A stretch of 8,462 bases of DNA from Acidobacteriota bacterium (GTDB lineage: Bacteria > Acidobacteriota > Thermoanaerobaculia > Gp7-AA8), in contig QHVY01000261.1 in assembly GCA_003223695.1 (NCBI GenBank), forward strand, positions 1,908-10,369, written 5' to 3'. The notes under the pieces were generated by a model, which worked only from the letters and a program-made list of their open reading frames with translations, did not search any database and had not been told where the DNA came from. Shown here piece after piece: positions 1 through 6,255 of this stretch. Numbering within the stretch: the stretch's first letter is position 1; each line of letters begins with the position of its first letter. The position numbers and the translations under genes were made by a program.

Positions 1-228
1 GTGTCCTTAGTCTGCGCCATCCTCTACGCAATCCCGCAGACGTCGATTCTCGGCGGCATTCTTCTCGCTGCGTATTTCGGCGGGGCGACCGCGACGCACG
101 TCCGTCTCGGTCAGCCGTTCTGGTTTCCGATCGTCTTTGGCATTCTCACGTGGCTGGCGCTCTATCTCCGCGAACCGCGGCTGCGAAAGTTGATTCCGCT
201 ACGGACGGACGTAGTTCCACCGATGTGA
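1..228 (+). CDS. DoxX-like small membrane protein, 3' part only
   Basis: The reading frame is open from the first base, so the gene very probably begins outside the window, and the GTG at position 1 is more likely an internal valine than a start. The 75 visible residues hold two hydrophobic helices (about residues 5-28 and 38-55) joined by the segment GGATATHVRLGQPFWFP, and end in LREPRLRKLIPLR. A glycine pair followed by A-T-H-x-R, then a helix closing with a basic arginine/leucine tail, is the usual end of DoxX-like family proteins (about 120-130 residues, four helices). These are inner-membrane proteins whose biochemical role is mostly unknown. Only about 20 bases separate it from the VOC gene, so the two may be co-transcribed; small DoxX-like and VOC genes are often neighbours. 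The family call is from recall of the pattern. Confidence 0.8.
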   Translation: MSLVCAILYAIPQTSILGGILLAAYFGGATATHVRLGQPFWFPIVFGILTWLALYLREPRLRKLIPLRTDVVPPM

Positions 229-233
229 AAGCC

Positions 234-241
234 GAGGAAGG
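234..241 (+). promoter_or_regulatory. Ribosome binding site of the VOC gene
   Basis: The purine run GAGGAAGG lies seven bases before the ATG at 249. This decides the start: an in-frame ATG at 150 lies inside the preceding gene, has no such site, and would add 33 residues unlike the family. Confidence 0.7.
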
Positions 242-248
242 TGACGAA

Positions 249-623
249 ATGGTATTAGCAGATTTCGAAGCGATGGCAACCATCGCGGTGAAGGACCTCG
301 AGATCGCGAGAAAGTTTTACGAAGGCACACTCGGGCTGAAACGAGCCGGCAACGAGATGGGCGTTCTCGATTTCAAGAGCGGGAACTCCCGAATCATCGT
401 CTATCAATCGCAGTATGCGGGGACGAACAAGGCCACATCGGCGACGTGGGCTGTCAGTGATGCCGAAGCAGTCGTCTCAGAGCTGAAGGCCAAAGGTGTG
501 AAGTTCGAGCACTACGATCTGCCCGGCCTAACGCGAAAAGACGATCTGCATATCGCCGGATCGTTCAAGGCAGCGTGGTTCAAAGATCCCGACGGCAACA
601 TCCTCCACGTGAACTCAACGTAG
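249..623 (+). CDS. VOC (glyoxalase/bleomycin-resistance fold) family protein
   Basis: This is a 124-residue protein of the vicinal oxygen chelate fold. It shows the two expected beta-alpha-beta-beta-beta modules: residues 8-53 (MATIAVKDLEIARKFYEGTL) and 64-123, closing with AWFKDPDGNILHV (109-121). The D-x-x-x-A-x-x-F-Y and D-P-D-G-N signatures are clear. The usual metal positions look altered: the first is Met9 rather than His, and the last is His120 where glyoxalase I has Glu, so a classical glyoxalase I reaction is doubtful and the substrate cannot be named. It is probably cytoplasmic, with no signal peptide. The start at 249 is chosen for its ribosome binding site. The stop codon (621-623) lies inside a 55-base palindromic repeat, so the final residues may have been set by insertion of that repeat. 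It probably forms an operon with the DoxX-like gene. Confidence 0.88.
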   Translation: MVLADFEAMATIAVKDLEIARKFYEGTLGLKRAGNEMGVLDFKSGNSRIIVYQSQYAGTNKATSATWAVSDAEAVVSELKAKGVKFEHYDLPGLTRKDDLHIAGSFKAAWFKDPDGNILHVNST

Positions 624-671
624 AGCCGACTCTCAGTCGGCTCAGCGCCGGCTAAGAGCCGGTGCTACGTT
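617..671. repeat. 55-base three-way-junction palindromic repeat, copy 1
   Basis: The element has an outer 6-base stem (AACGTA at 617-622 with TACGTT at 666-671) enclosing two hairpins. The first is GAGCCGACT, loop CTC, AGTCGGCTC (623-643), a perfect 9-base stem. The second is GCGCCGGCT, loop AAG, AGCCGGTGC (645-665), nine pairs with one G-T. It lies at a convergent gene end and contains the stop codons of both flanking genes. Read on the minus strand it matches copy 2 (4562-4616) at 51 of 55 bases. No T-run follows, so it is not a classical rho-independent terminator, although it could still protect or end both transcripts. It resembles REP/BIME-type intergenic elements in kind; I cannot name a family. 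Confidence 0.85.
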
Positions 672-2339
672 GGACGCAGTCGCCCAGTCCACCTTGCCCG
701 CGATGAAGATCGAATCGGCTGCACTGCCGACGGAGTCGATCGTGAACGGCAGATCCGCCGGCATCTGCATCAATGCGATGTCGCTGTAGCTCTTGGTGAG
801 AAACGGCGCGACAAAGTTGACGATGGCGCCGAGGAGGCCTTCGCAGCGCGGTTGGAGGCGGAGATTGCGCAACACCAGACTTCTCGTCGGCGCGTCAACG
901 ACGACATCCGCCTTGCCTTCAGTGTTGCAAATCTGCTGGAAGCGCTTTGTTTTTTCGGCGGTCATCTTCACATCGAGCAGAAAGCAATCGTGCCCGCATG
1001 GGCCGAAGCGTCGCGGCTCGATTGCGAATTTGACTTTGTGAATTGCCGGCGCGACGTCCTGCTGCCATCGCGCGCGCAGAACCTCGAACGCCGCCTGTTC
1101 GACGGGCGGCCACGGGATCGTGAATTGATATGTCCCCGTCACCACACCTTCGTCACCGCTGCCAGCGTTTTCGAAATGAAGATCGGCGTCGAACAATCCC
1201 TGAAAAAGCAGCGGCACGCGACGGTCGCGCAACTCTTCCACGGGATAGTGAACGACGAGCGTGTGATTGAGCCGATACTGAAAATTCAGCTTGATGTCGC
1301 CCGTCGCTTTTCCGTTGACGATCTTCGCTCCGTGCGTGTGCAACTGCACGTCATTCGCGGCGATGCGCGTCCCTGCGCGATCGACTGAGCCAACTTTTCC
1401 GAAGAGTGCGGCGTCGACGATTCCCGAGTAGCTGCCGTCCGGACGGACGCGCAGATCGCGCACTTCGAATCGCGATGGCGCTTCGACGCCGATCTTCGGT
1501 CCGCCGGGCCAGTGAAACTGACCATACGTCAAATCGAGTGCGAAGGCACCGGCAGAGAACGACGTCTGATTGTCCGAAACGCGAAACGTTCCTCGGCGCA
1601 GCTCGCCGCGCGAGAATCTGCCGTGATTTCCGAGAAATGCTGCGGCTCCGTTCTCGATGTCGCCATCAATACGGCCGTCCACTTCAAATTGCGCCGGCGG
1701 CGTGAACGTGCCTTTGTCGATCGCCACTCGCAGCGATCGCGTATCAAAGTCGATCAACTCGCCGAATGCGAGTGGATATCCGGAAAATGCTTCGAATTCC
1801 GTGTTGCCGATGTGAACGACACGCACCAGCTTTAGAAAATCGGGACTCGCTTCGCTCGTGCTCTGCTTCGAAGCGAGGATGTCTCCGCGCAGAATGGACT
1901 GGATGTCGGTCGGAACGGCGATGTGCCGAAGAGCCGGCTTCGCGAGCGTGCGAAAGACAGCGATGATCGGGCGCCAGACGCCGCGGCCGCGGAAGCGCGC
2001 GTCGATGATCCCGGTCCCCTCTTCGAATCGCATTCCTTCCAGTTGCAGCGCCGGCCGAAGACCTTTGCCCGAGATCACGAGCGTGCCGCCGGAGACGTCG
2101 ACGTCGACGCAGCGAACGCGCCCTTCGTCTGCTTCAACGATTAGTGTCGCCTTCGGCGCGCCGGCGGTTTGCAGCGTCCACTCGGGAGTGATTGTCGCGC
2201 TGCCCGGCTGGAGATCGACTTCCACATTCACCTTGCCACGATTGACAAGACCGGCGAGTTGATCGAGAAGATCCTTCTGCGCCATCGCAGGGACGGCGGC
2301 GAGAATCAGCAGAGAGACCGCTGTAGCATGTCGAAGCAT
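642..2339 (-). CDS. Large secreted protein of unknown function, fourth gene of the pqi operon
   Basis: This is a 565-residue protein that I do not recognise by family. Residues 1-20 (MLRHATAVSLLILAAVPAMA) form a clean Sec signal peptide with an A-M-A cleavage site before Gln21. The rest has no further membrane helix and reads as mostly alternating beta-strand segments, with five cysteines (77, 448, 452, 471, 499), including a C-x3-C pair. A long beta-rich periplasmic protein in a lipid-transport operon invites comparison with AsmA-like or TULIP/DUF4403-like lipid-handling proteins, but I see no decisive motif. The start is the ATG at 2339, which shares one base with the pqiC stop (TGATG) and implies translational coupling; a TTG one codon earlier is less likely. 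The last nine residues (NVAPALSRR) and the TGA are encoded by the 55-base repeat, so the native C-terminus was probably near residue 556. The open frame, signal peptide and coupling make the gene itself secure; the function is not. Confidence 0.85.
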   Translation of the reverse strand: MLRHATAVSLLILAAVPAMAQKDLLDQLAGLVNRGKVNVEVDLQPGSATITPEWTLQTAGAPKATLIVEADEGRVRCVDVDVSGGTLVISGKGLRPALQLEGMRFEEGTGIIDARFRGRGVWRPIIAVFRTLAKPALRHIAVPTDIQSILRGDILASKQSTSEASPDFLKLVRVVHIGNTEFEAFSGYPLAFGELIDFDTRSLRVAIDKGTFTPPAQFEVDGRIDGDIENGAAAFLGNHGRFSRGELRRGTFRVSDNQTSFSAGAFALDLTYGQFHWPGGPKIGVEAPSRFEVRDLRVRPDGSYSGIVDAALFGKVGSVDRAGTRIAANDVQLHTHGAKIVNGKATGDIKLNFQYRLNHTLVVHYPVEELRDRRVPLLFQGLFDADLHFENAGSGDEGVVTGTYQFTIPWPPVEQAAFEVLRARWQQDVAPAIHKVKFAIEPRRFGPCGHDCFLLDVKMTAEKTKRFQQICNTEGKADVVVDAPTRSLVLRNLRLQPRCEGLLGAIVNFVAPFLTKSYSDIALMQMPADLPFTIDSVGSAADSIFIAGKVDWATASNVAPALSRR

Positions 2340-2887
2340 CAAGTGCCCAGGCTGGCGACGATGTGGTCCGCGAGCGTCGCCAGCGCCTGGCTCATGCCCG
2401 ATGCAACATTCGCGCTATCGAGTGACGTGATCGGAACTTCGACGTGCTCGTGCCTTGCATTCACTCGCGCATCGATCACCACTTTGGCATCCGGCCCGGC
2501 TGAGAGTTCCTCGAAAACGACATCGATCGGCCGTGTCGCTGGCGGCCTCGTCTCGCCGGGAAGAATCATCATGCCCGCGGGCAGCCGGTCGGCGAGATCC
2601 GAAGCCAGTGTATGCAGCACTAAGTTAGACAGTGTCGCCGACCACTGCTGCGTGCCGCGAACGTCGAGCTGATTGTTCGCTTTCCGTACCACGATTTCTT
2701 TGCGATCGAAACCGGCAGGCAACTCGATGGCGTTGATGGCGATCGGAGTGCCTCGCACATTCACAACCGGTCCGGGAACGCGATCGAGCGAATAGATCGT
2801 GCTCTTCGTCTTGGAAAGAAAGGAACACGACACGGCGAGTAAGAGGAGTACTCGGCACCCGGCACTCGGCACTCGGCACTTCTTCAT
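2339..2887 (-). CDS. pqiC: PqiC-type outer-membrane lipoprotein (ABC-type transport auxiliary, DUF330)
   Basis: This 182-residue protein matches the length of PqiC (about 187 in E. coli). It starts with a lipoprotein signal: basic n-region MKK, hydrophobic VLLLLAVS, and the lipidated Cys21 (A-V-S-C box). The mature part carries the family pattern: IYSLD near 31-35, then PIAINAIELPAGFDRKEIVVR, ANNQLDVRGTQQWSATLSN and LASDLADRLP. PqiC is an outer-membrane-anchored ring that receives the tip of the PqiB needle in the known Pqi lipid pathway. The ATG overlaps the pqiB stop as ATGA (2884-2887), so it is translationally coupled. Oddly, codons 3-13 are made of a 7-base tandem repeat (2850-2880), so the n-region of the signal peptide is repeat-encoded and unit gain or loss would shift the frame. 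A 'YSLD' lipoprotein could also belong to an Mla-like or Let-like set, but the pqiA and pqiB neighbours favour PqiC. Confidence 0.88.
   Translation of the reverse strand: MKKCRVPSAGCRVLLLLAVSCSFLSKTKSTIYSLDRVPGPVVNVRGTPIAINAIELPAGFDRKEIVVRKANNQLDVRGTQQWSATLSNLVLHTLASDLADRLPAGMMILPGETRPPATRPIDVVFEELSAGPDAKVVIDARVNARHEHVEVPITSLDSANVASGMSQALATLADHIVASLGT
2850..2880. repeat. 7-base tandem repeat inside the pqiC signal peptide
   Basis: There are four and a half units of ACTCGGC on the plus strand: ACTCGGC (2850-2856), ACCCGGC (2857-2863), ACTCGGC (2864-2870), ACTCGGC (2871-2877) and a partial ACT. One unit has a single substitution. Seven is not a multiple of three, so any change of copy number moves the pqiC frame immediately after its start codon. 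Confidence 0.9.
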
Positions 2888-4518
2888 TTGCCTCTCCCCT
2901 TGAGTAATGCATCAGGATTCTCGGTCAGGTAGTCGGCGAGCGCGCGAATCGACTCTGCCGCCCGCGTCAGCTCTTTAATGAGTGCGCCGAGGTCGTAGTT
3001 CTGTTGCGGGGCGGTGGCGAGAAGCTGATTAGCGCGGCCCGCCGCTTGCTCGGCGGCAGTCGCGGCGCTGCGCAGGCTCTGGGCGATCGGCCCGATGTTC
3101 TCTCGCGTCACCGCAGCGACTTTCTCGATGTCGGCAAGCGAGCGATTCATCCGCTGCAAAGCCTCTGAAAGCGCCGGATCGTGCACGAGCTGATCGACGC
3201 GCGTCGCTGTGCTCTGCAGATGGCTGGCGATGTCCTCGATCGGCAAAGCCTGAATCCGCGCGAGCAGGTTCTGTACGCCGCCGCCGGTTTGCGAAGCCGG
3301 AAAGATCGGCGGGTCGTGCTCTACCGCGAGCCGCGCTGTGCCCGCGCGCGCGACGTTCTCGAGCGAGATGCCGCTCGCACCGGGCAGCACGAGACTCGAA
3401 TTCAGCGTCGCGCGCATGCCTTTGTAAACCAGCTTCGACAGCGCATCGTTAAGCGTCGCTCGATCGAGCGGCAGCTCCAGCTTTCGCGGATCAATCGTGA
3501 ACGTCACGGGAGTCTCGAGCGACGCCGTCTGCGGAACGTATCGCAGCCTCACGTCCTGCACGAGTCCGACCGGAACGCCTTTCATCTGTACCGGCGTGCC
3601 CGCTGTTAGGCCGTTCACCGGCCCGGGGAAGTACGTCACATACGCCAGTTGCGGTCCTCCCGCCGCCGCCTCGGCCTGCTGCTGGGAGTCGTAAAGCTCG
3701 AAGCGTGTGCCGTCCGCGACCGGCATCCCGGGGAGAACTTCCGGAGTGATGAATTCGATCGGCGCGTTGATTAGCGACGCGAGCGAGGCGCCGCCCATCG
3801 AGATGCCGCCTCCACTGAGCGAAAACGACAGCCCGCCCGCGCGCCAGAAACGCGTTGTCTGCGTGATGTGTCCGGCGAAGCGTTGAACAACGAACGCGTG
3901 AATCGCGGTTACGTGCCGCCGCTCGTCATATTCGGCGCCGAGGATTTGGCCGGCGCGAATGCCGTGGAATTGCACCGGCGCGCCGACGGCAACGGGATTG
4001 AGTCCGTGAGTCTCGAGAATCACCGTTCGTCCTGTTTCTGGCGGTGTGAGCACGGGCGCGTATTCCTGTCCTTTGAAATCGCGCGTCCCCTCCCCTCCGC
4101 CCGGCGCGATCCCGACGTAGGTGCCGCCGAGGATTCCGGAGAGGCCGCCGCCTTCGAGGCCGGGCTCCACGATCCAGAAGCGCGTGCCGGTGGTCAGCGC
4201 ATGGCCCATCGACGCATCCATCGAGATGCGCACCACGACCTGCTTGAGCTGATTGTCGATCGTAATCTTCTGAACCGTTCCGACTTTCGCGCCGCGGAAT
4301 CGTACCGGGCTGTATCGATCGAGACCGCGCGCGTCGGCGAAGCGGACGGTGATGTCGCCGCCTCCAAAAAATCCGTAACGGACGATGAGATATCCGGCGA
4401 CGAAGACGGCGAGCGCCGGAATGATCCAGACCCACGGCGTCCACTTCGCCAGATGCACCTTCGCCTCGGGCGTGGGCGCTTTGCGCCGTTCGACGTTATG
4501 CTGGTCGTACTCGCTCAT
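2884..4518 (-). CDS. pqiB: PqiB-type MCE protein (three MCE domains, intermembrane lipid transport)
   Basis: This is a 544-residue protein, essentially the length of E. coli PqiB (546). A short cytoplasmic N-terminus is followed by W-T-P-W-V-W-I-I-P and one membrane helix (about 28-49). Three MCE domains follow: about 54-140 (ITVRFADARGLDRYSPVRFRG, R-F-W-I-V, GGTYVGI), 164-258 (H-G-L-N-P-V-A-V-G-A-P-V-Q-F-H-G, R-F-W, SLINAPIEF) and 292-400 (YFPGPVNGLTAGTPVQMKG, KGMRATL). Residues 415-535 are a long helical coiled-coil tail ending ADYLTENPDALLKGRGK, typical of PqiB. In the known system six PqiB chains stack into rings plus a needle, forming a hydrophobic tunnel for lipids across the periplasm. 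I chose the ATG at 4518 (MSEYDQHN); an in-frame TTG four codons upstream is possible. It follows pqiA after an 85-97 base gap filled by two repeats, and its stop overlaps pqiC. Confidence 0.95.
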   Translation of the reverse strand: MSEYDQHNVERRKAPTPEAKVHLAKWTPWVWIIPALAVFVAGYLIVRYGFFGGGDITVRFADARGLDRYSPVRFRGAKVGTVQKITIDNQLKQVVVRISMDASMGHALTTGTRFWIVEPGLEGGGLSGILGGTYVGIAPGGGEGTRDFKGQEYAPVLTPPETGRTVILETHGLNPVAVGAPVQFHGIRAGQILGAEYDERRHVTAIHAFVVQRFAGHITQTTRFWRAGGLSFSLSGGGISMGGASLASLINAPIEFITPEVLPGMPVADGTRFELYDSQQQAEAAAGGPQLAYVTYFPGPVNGLTAGTPVQMKGVPVGLVQDVRLRYVPQTASLETPVTFTIDPRKLELPLDRATLNDALSKLVYKGMRATLNSSLVLPGASGISLENVARAGTARLAVEHDPPIFPASQTGGGVQNLLARIQALPIEDIASHLQSTATRVDQLVHDPALSEALQRMNRSLADIEKVAAVTRENIGPIAQSLRSAATAAEQAAGRANQLLATAPQQNYDLGALIKELTRAAESIRALADYLTENPDALLKGRGK

Positions 4519-4531
4519 GGCCCTGAGCAAA

Positions 4532-4561
4532 TGGCGGGCTGTGCAAGAGGGACGCCTATCG
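4532..4561. repeat. 30-base dispersed repeat upstream of pqiB (short form)
   Basis: The stretch begins with the 19-base word TGGCGGGCTGTGCAAGAGG, identical to 5811-5829, and ends GACGCCTATCG, matching GACGTCCTATCG at 5836-5847 with one base deleted. Compared with the other copy it lacks seven bases in all. It lies 13 bases before the pqiB ATG (in gene orientation) and directly abuts the 55-base palindromic repeat at 4562. Confidence 0.85.
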
Positions 4562-4616
4562 AACGTAGCGCCGGCTCTTAGCCGGCGCCGAGCCGACTGA
4601 GAGTCGGCTCCCCGTT
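4562..4616. repeat. 55-base three-way-junction palindromic repeat, copy 2
   Basis: This is the inverted copy of the element at 617-671. The hairpins are GCGCCGGCT, loop CTT, AGCCGGCGC (4568-4588) and GAGCCGACT, loop GAG, AGTCGGCTC (4590-4610), both perfect 9-base stems. The outer stem is weaker: AACG (4562-4565) can pair with CGTT (4613-4616), while the two inner positions are changed. It sits inside the operon between the pqiA stop (which begins on its last base) and pqiB, so it may set relative levels of the two messages. There is no T-run. Confidence 0.85.
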
Positions 4617-5809
4617 CACGCCGGCACGCCCGCCGTCCTCCACATTAGCTTTGGCTCGAACAAACGAATCGCGAGCATCAGCAGCGCGATGATCACGAAG
4701 AGCGGCGTCGCGCCGGGGCCGGCGACGATGTCATCGATCCCGTGGAACTTGATGATCGGCGCTGCGAGGGCGGCGATGAACGGGATGATCATCGGCCAGC
4801 GAACCAGCCGGTGCAAAATGCGATACGCGCGCGTGCGGCGCACGAGTCCGCGGACGTTGGGAAATCTTACGCGCGCGAGAAGCCAGACCAGCCCGAGGAG
4901 CTCGACGACCGGGAGGAAAACGCCGGCGACGAGCACCACCACACCGACTTCCCAGTAGCCTCGGTCCGCAAGTAGTTGAACGGTGCCGAGGATGGTGTGC
5001 TCGAGGACGCCGGTGAGGTTGTCATTGATCATGATCGCTGCCGAATACGCCGGGATCGTCAGCGGAATTGCCGCGACGACAGCGGCAGCGGCGGGAATGT
5101 ATCGCGGCCAGATCGGCCGATCGAGTCTGCTGCCGCAGCGCGGACAGTAATCGCCCGGCCTTCGGTCTAACGCGGCGAGCTCGCACACATCACACGATGC
5201 GTAATGCCGTGTCGGATATTCGATCGTATCGGGAAGAATCGAGTTCCAGACCGAGCGCCGGTCGAGCGCGTGATCGCCGATCCAGGTGAAGATCGCCACG
5301 GCGATGTAGCACAGCGCGCCGGTTTGCAGCCCGACTGTCGAAGAAATCGAGGCGCGGTAGTACGCCACATACCCGGCGATCACCACGACTTCGGTCATGC
5401 TCCAGAGGCGCAGCTCTTCGCTGAATCGGAAGATGCGGCCGCGCTGTGGGATGTTGATCCCAGTTAACACCAGAATCTGCAAAGTCGCGCGAAGCCAGGG
5501 GAACAGCAGCGCGAAAAATAAGAACCCGAAAGCGAACGGAAACCACACTTCGCTGTAGATGACCGCGACGCTGGAGACGAGGCGGCTCTCGCCGAACAGA
5601 ACGTTGTAGAACGTTGAGCCCATGAGCGGCAGAAATGCGGCGAGCGGAAGGAGGATCACGATCGCGATGGCGCACGCCAGCGCGAGCCTCGTCCCCTCGT
5701 CCGATCGACGCGCGAGAAGGCGGTCGCAGCGATGACACTCGACAAAGCCACCGGGCGGGAGGTCGGGAATGGCCTGCGTGGCGCCGCAATCGGCACAGGT
5801 GATGGTCAC
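4616..5809 (-). CDS. pqiA: PqiA-type inner-membrane protein with two zinc-ribbon/four-helix modules
   Basis: This is a 397-residue protein (E. coli PqiA is about 417). It has two repeats of a cysteine ribbon followed by membrane helices. Ribbon 1 uses Cys5, Cys8, Cys25 and Cys28 (CADC...CHRC); ribbon 2 uses Cys206, Cys209, Cys222 and Cys225 (CDVC...CPRC). About eight hydrophobic helices lie near 41-63, 88-115, 136-152, 160-178, 237-262, 285-315, 338-356 and 366-385. Family landmarks include LAAFLPLMG, F-R-F-S-E-E-L-R-L-W-S-M-T-E-V and IPAYSAAIM; the second W-S-M motif is degenerate (R-W-P-M). PqiA is the inner-membrane partner of PqiB, thought to load or extract lipids. The start is a GTG at 5809 (VTITCADC); the frame stays open upstream to 6106, but that part overlaps vapC and is unlike the family. 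No clear ribosome binding site is seen; a 37-base repeat fills the gap to vapC. Confidence 0.92.
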   Translation of the reverse strand: MTITCADCGATQAIPDLPPGGFVECHRCDRLLARRSDEGTRLALACAIAIVILLPLAAFLPLMGSTFYNVLFGESRLVSSVAVIYSEVWFPFAFGFLFFALLFPWLRATLQILVLTGINIPQRGRIFRFSEELRLWSMTEVVVIAGYVAYYRASISSTVGLQTGALCYIAVAIFTWIGDHALDRRSVWNSILPDTIEYPTRHYASCDVCELAALDRRPGDYCPRCGSRLDRPIWPRYIPAAAAVVAAIPLTIPAYSAAIMINDNLTGVLEHTILGTVQLLADRGYWEVGVVVLVAGVFLPVVELLGLVWLLARVRFPNVRGLVRRTRAYRILHRLVRWPMIIPFIAALAAPIIKFHGIDDIVAGPGATPLFVIIALLMLAIRLFEPKLMWRTAGVPA

Positions 5810-5810
5810 G

Positions 5811-5847
5811 TGGCGGGCTGTGCAAGAGGAGGGCCGACGTCCTATCG
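5811..5847. repeat. 37-base dispersed repeat between vapC and pqiA (long form)
   Basis: This is the direct copy of 4532-4561: the first 19 bases are identical, followed by AGGGCC not found in the other copy, then GACGTCCTATCG. It fills the vapC-pqiA gap almost exactly, running from one base upstream of the pqiA GTG to the last codon and stop of vapC. Confidence 0.85.
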
Positions 5848-6255
5848 TTCGTGAATCAACAGCGGCACGCCAGTGAGACCGAGGTGCAAGTCGGTCGACC
5901 AGCAGACGGGGATGCGCCGACTCTTCATCACATGCAAACCGACGGCATCGGTGAGGGTGAGCGCCTGATCGGAAAATTTTCTCAACAGCTCCGCGCCTGC
6001 TTTCCACTCCGTTCTGCTGACCCCGAGAATTCTCAGCGGACTCATGGCATCGATCATCGCCACAAACTCGAGGGCTCGATAAGAATCGAATCGCCGGAGA
6101 AACCACGCGTGACCCTCGGCGATCACGAGCGTGGTGCTGACGAGGACGGGAGGATTCGCGAAGGCGCGGCGGAAGAGGTGGTGGAATGAATCGGAACGGT
6201 CGGCGAACGCGATCAGCGCTGAGGTGTCGACGTAAGCCTCATTCTTTTTGCCCAT
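5842..6255 (-). CDS. vapC: VapC-like PIN-domain ribonuclease toxin
   Basis: This 137-residue protein is a single PIN domain. The expected acidic residues are present: Asp10 in Y-V-D-T-S-A-L, Glu47 in TTLVIAEGHAWF, Asp103 in LTLTDAVGLHVM and Asp122 in C-W-S-T-D-L-H-L-G. Such proteins are Mg-dependent endoribonucleases that cut tRNA or rRNA when freed from antitoxin. The start is the ATG at 6255 (MGKKNEAYVDTSAL), which overlaps the antitoxin gene by 17 bases; a longer frame from 6291 adds 12 unlikely residues. No good ribosome binding site is seen, consistent with translational coupling to vapB. The stop lies inside the dispersed repeat, 32 bases before pqiA. All key residues are present, so it is probably active. 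The RNA target cannot be read from sequence. Confidence 0.92.
   Translation of the reverse strand: MGKKNEAYVDTSALIAFADRSDSFHHLFRRAFANPPVLVSTTLVIAEGHAWFLRRFDSYRALEFVAMIDAMSPLRILGVSRTEWKAGAELLRKFSDQALTLTDAVGLHVMKSRRIPVCWSTDLHLGLTGVPLLIHER

Noticed and set aside
150..248. Longer start for the VOC gene
   Set aside because: It lies inside the DoxX-like gene, whereas the ATG at 249 has a good ribosome binding site and the family length.
852..1388. Plus-strand open frames opposite the secreted protein gene
   Set aside because: They have no motif, lie antisense to a frame with a clear signal peptide and operon overlap, and have no ribosome binding site.
2625..2912. Alternative minus-strand frame across the start of pqiC
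   Set aside because: It lacks a lipoprotein signal and family motifs. It runs through the 7-base repeat in another frame, which is relevant only to slippage.
3868..4581. Long plus-strand open frame opposite pqiB (237 codons)
   Set aside because: It is a shadow of the pqiB coding strand in high-G+C DNA, with an arginine-rich composition and no recognisable motif.
4562..4616. Rho-independent terminator at the palindromic repeat
   Set aside because: The stems are strong, but no T-run follows in either orientation, and it lies inside an apparent operon.
617..4616. Composite transposon defined by the inverted 55-base repeats
   Set aside because: There is no transposase, no visible target duplication, and pqiA lies outside the pair while belonging to the same operon.
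5190..5825. Minus-strand frame of 211 codons overlapping pqiA
   Set aside because: It is in the wrong frame relative to the zinc-ribbon and membrane-helix protein, and is arginine-rich like a frame shadow.
5810..6106. 99-residue N-terminal extension of PqiA
   Set aside because: It overlaps vapC almost fully and has non-family composition; the GTG at 5809 begins exactly before the first zinc ribbon as in PqiA proteins.
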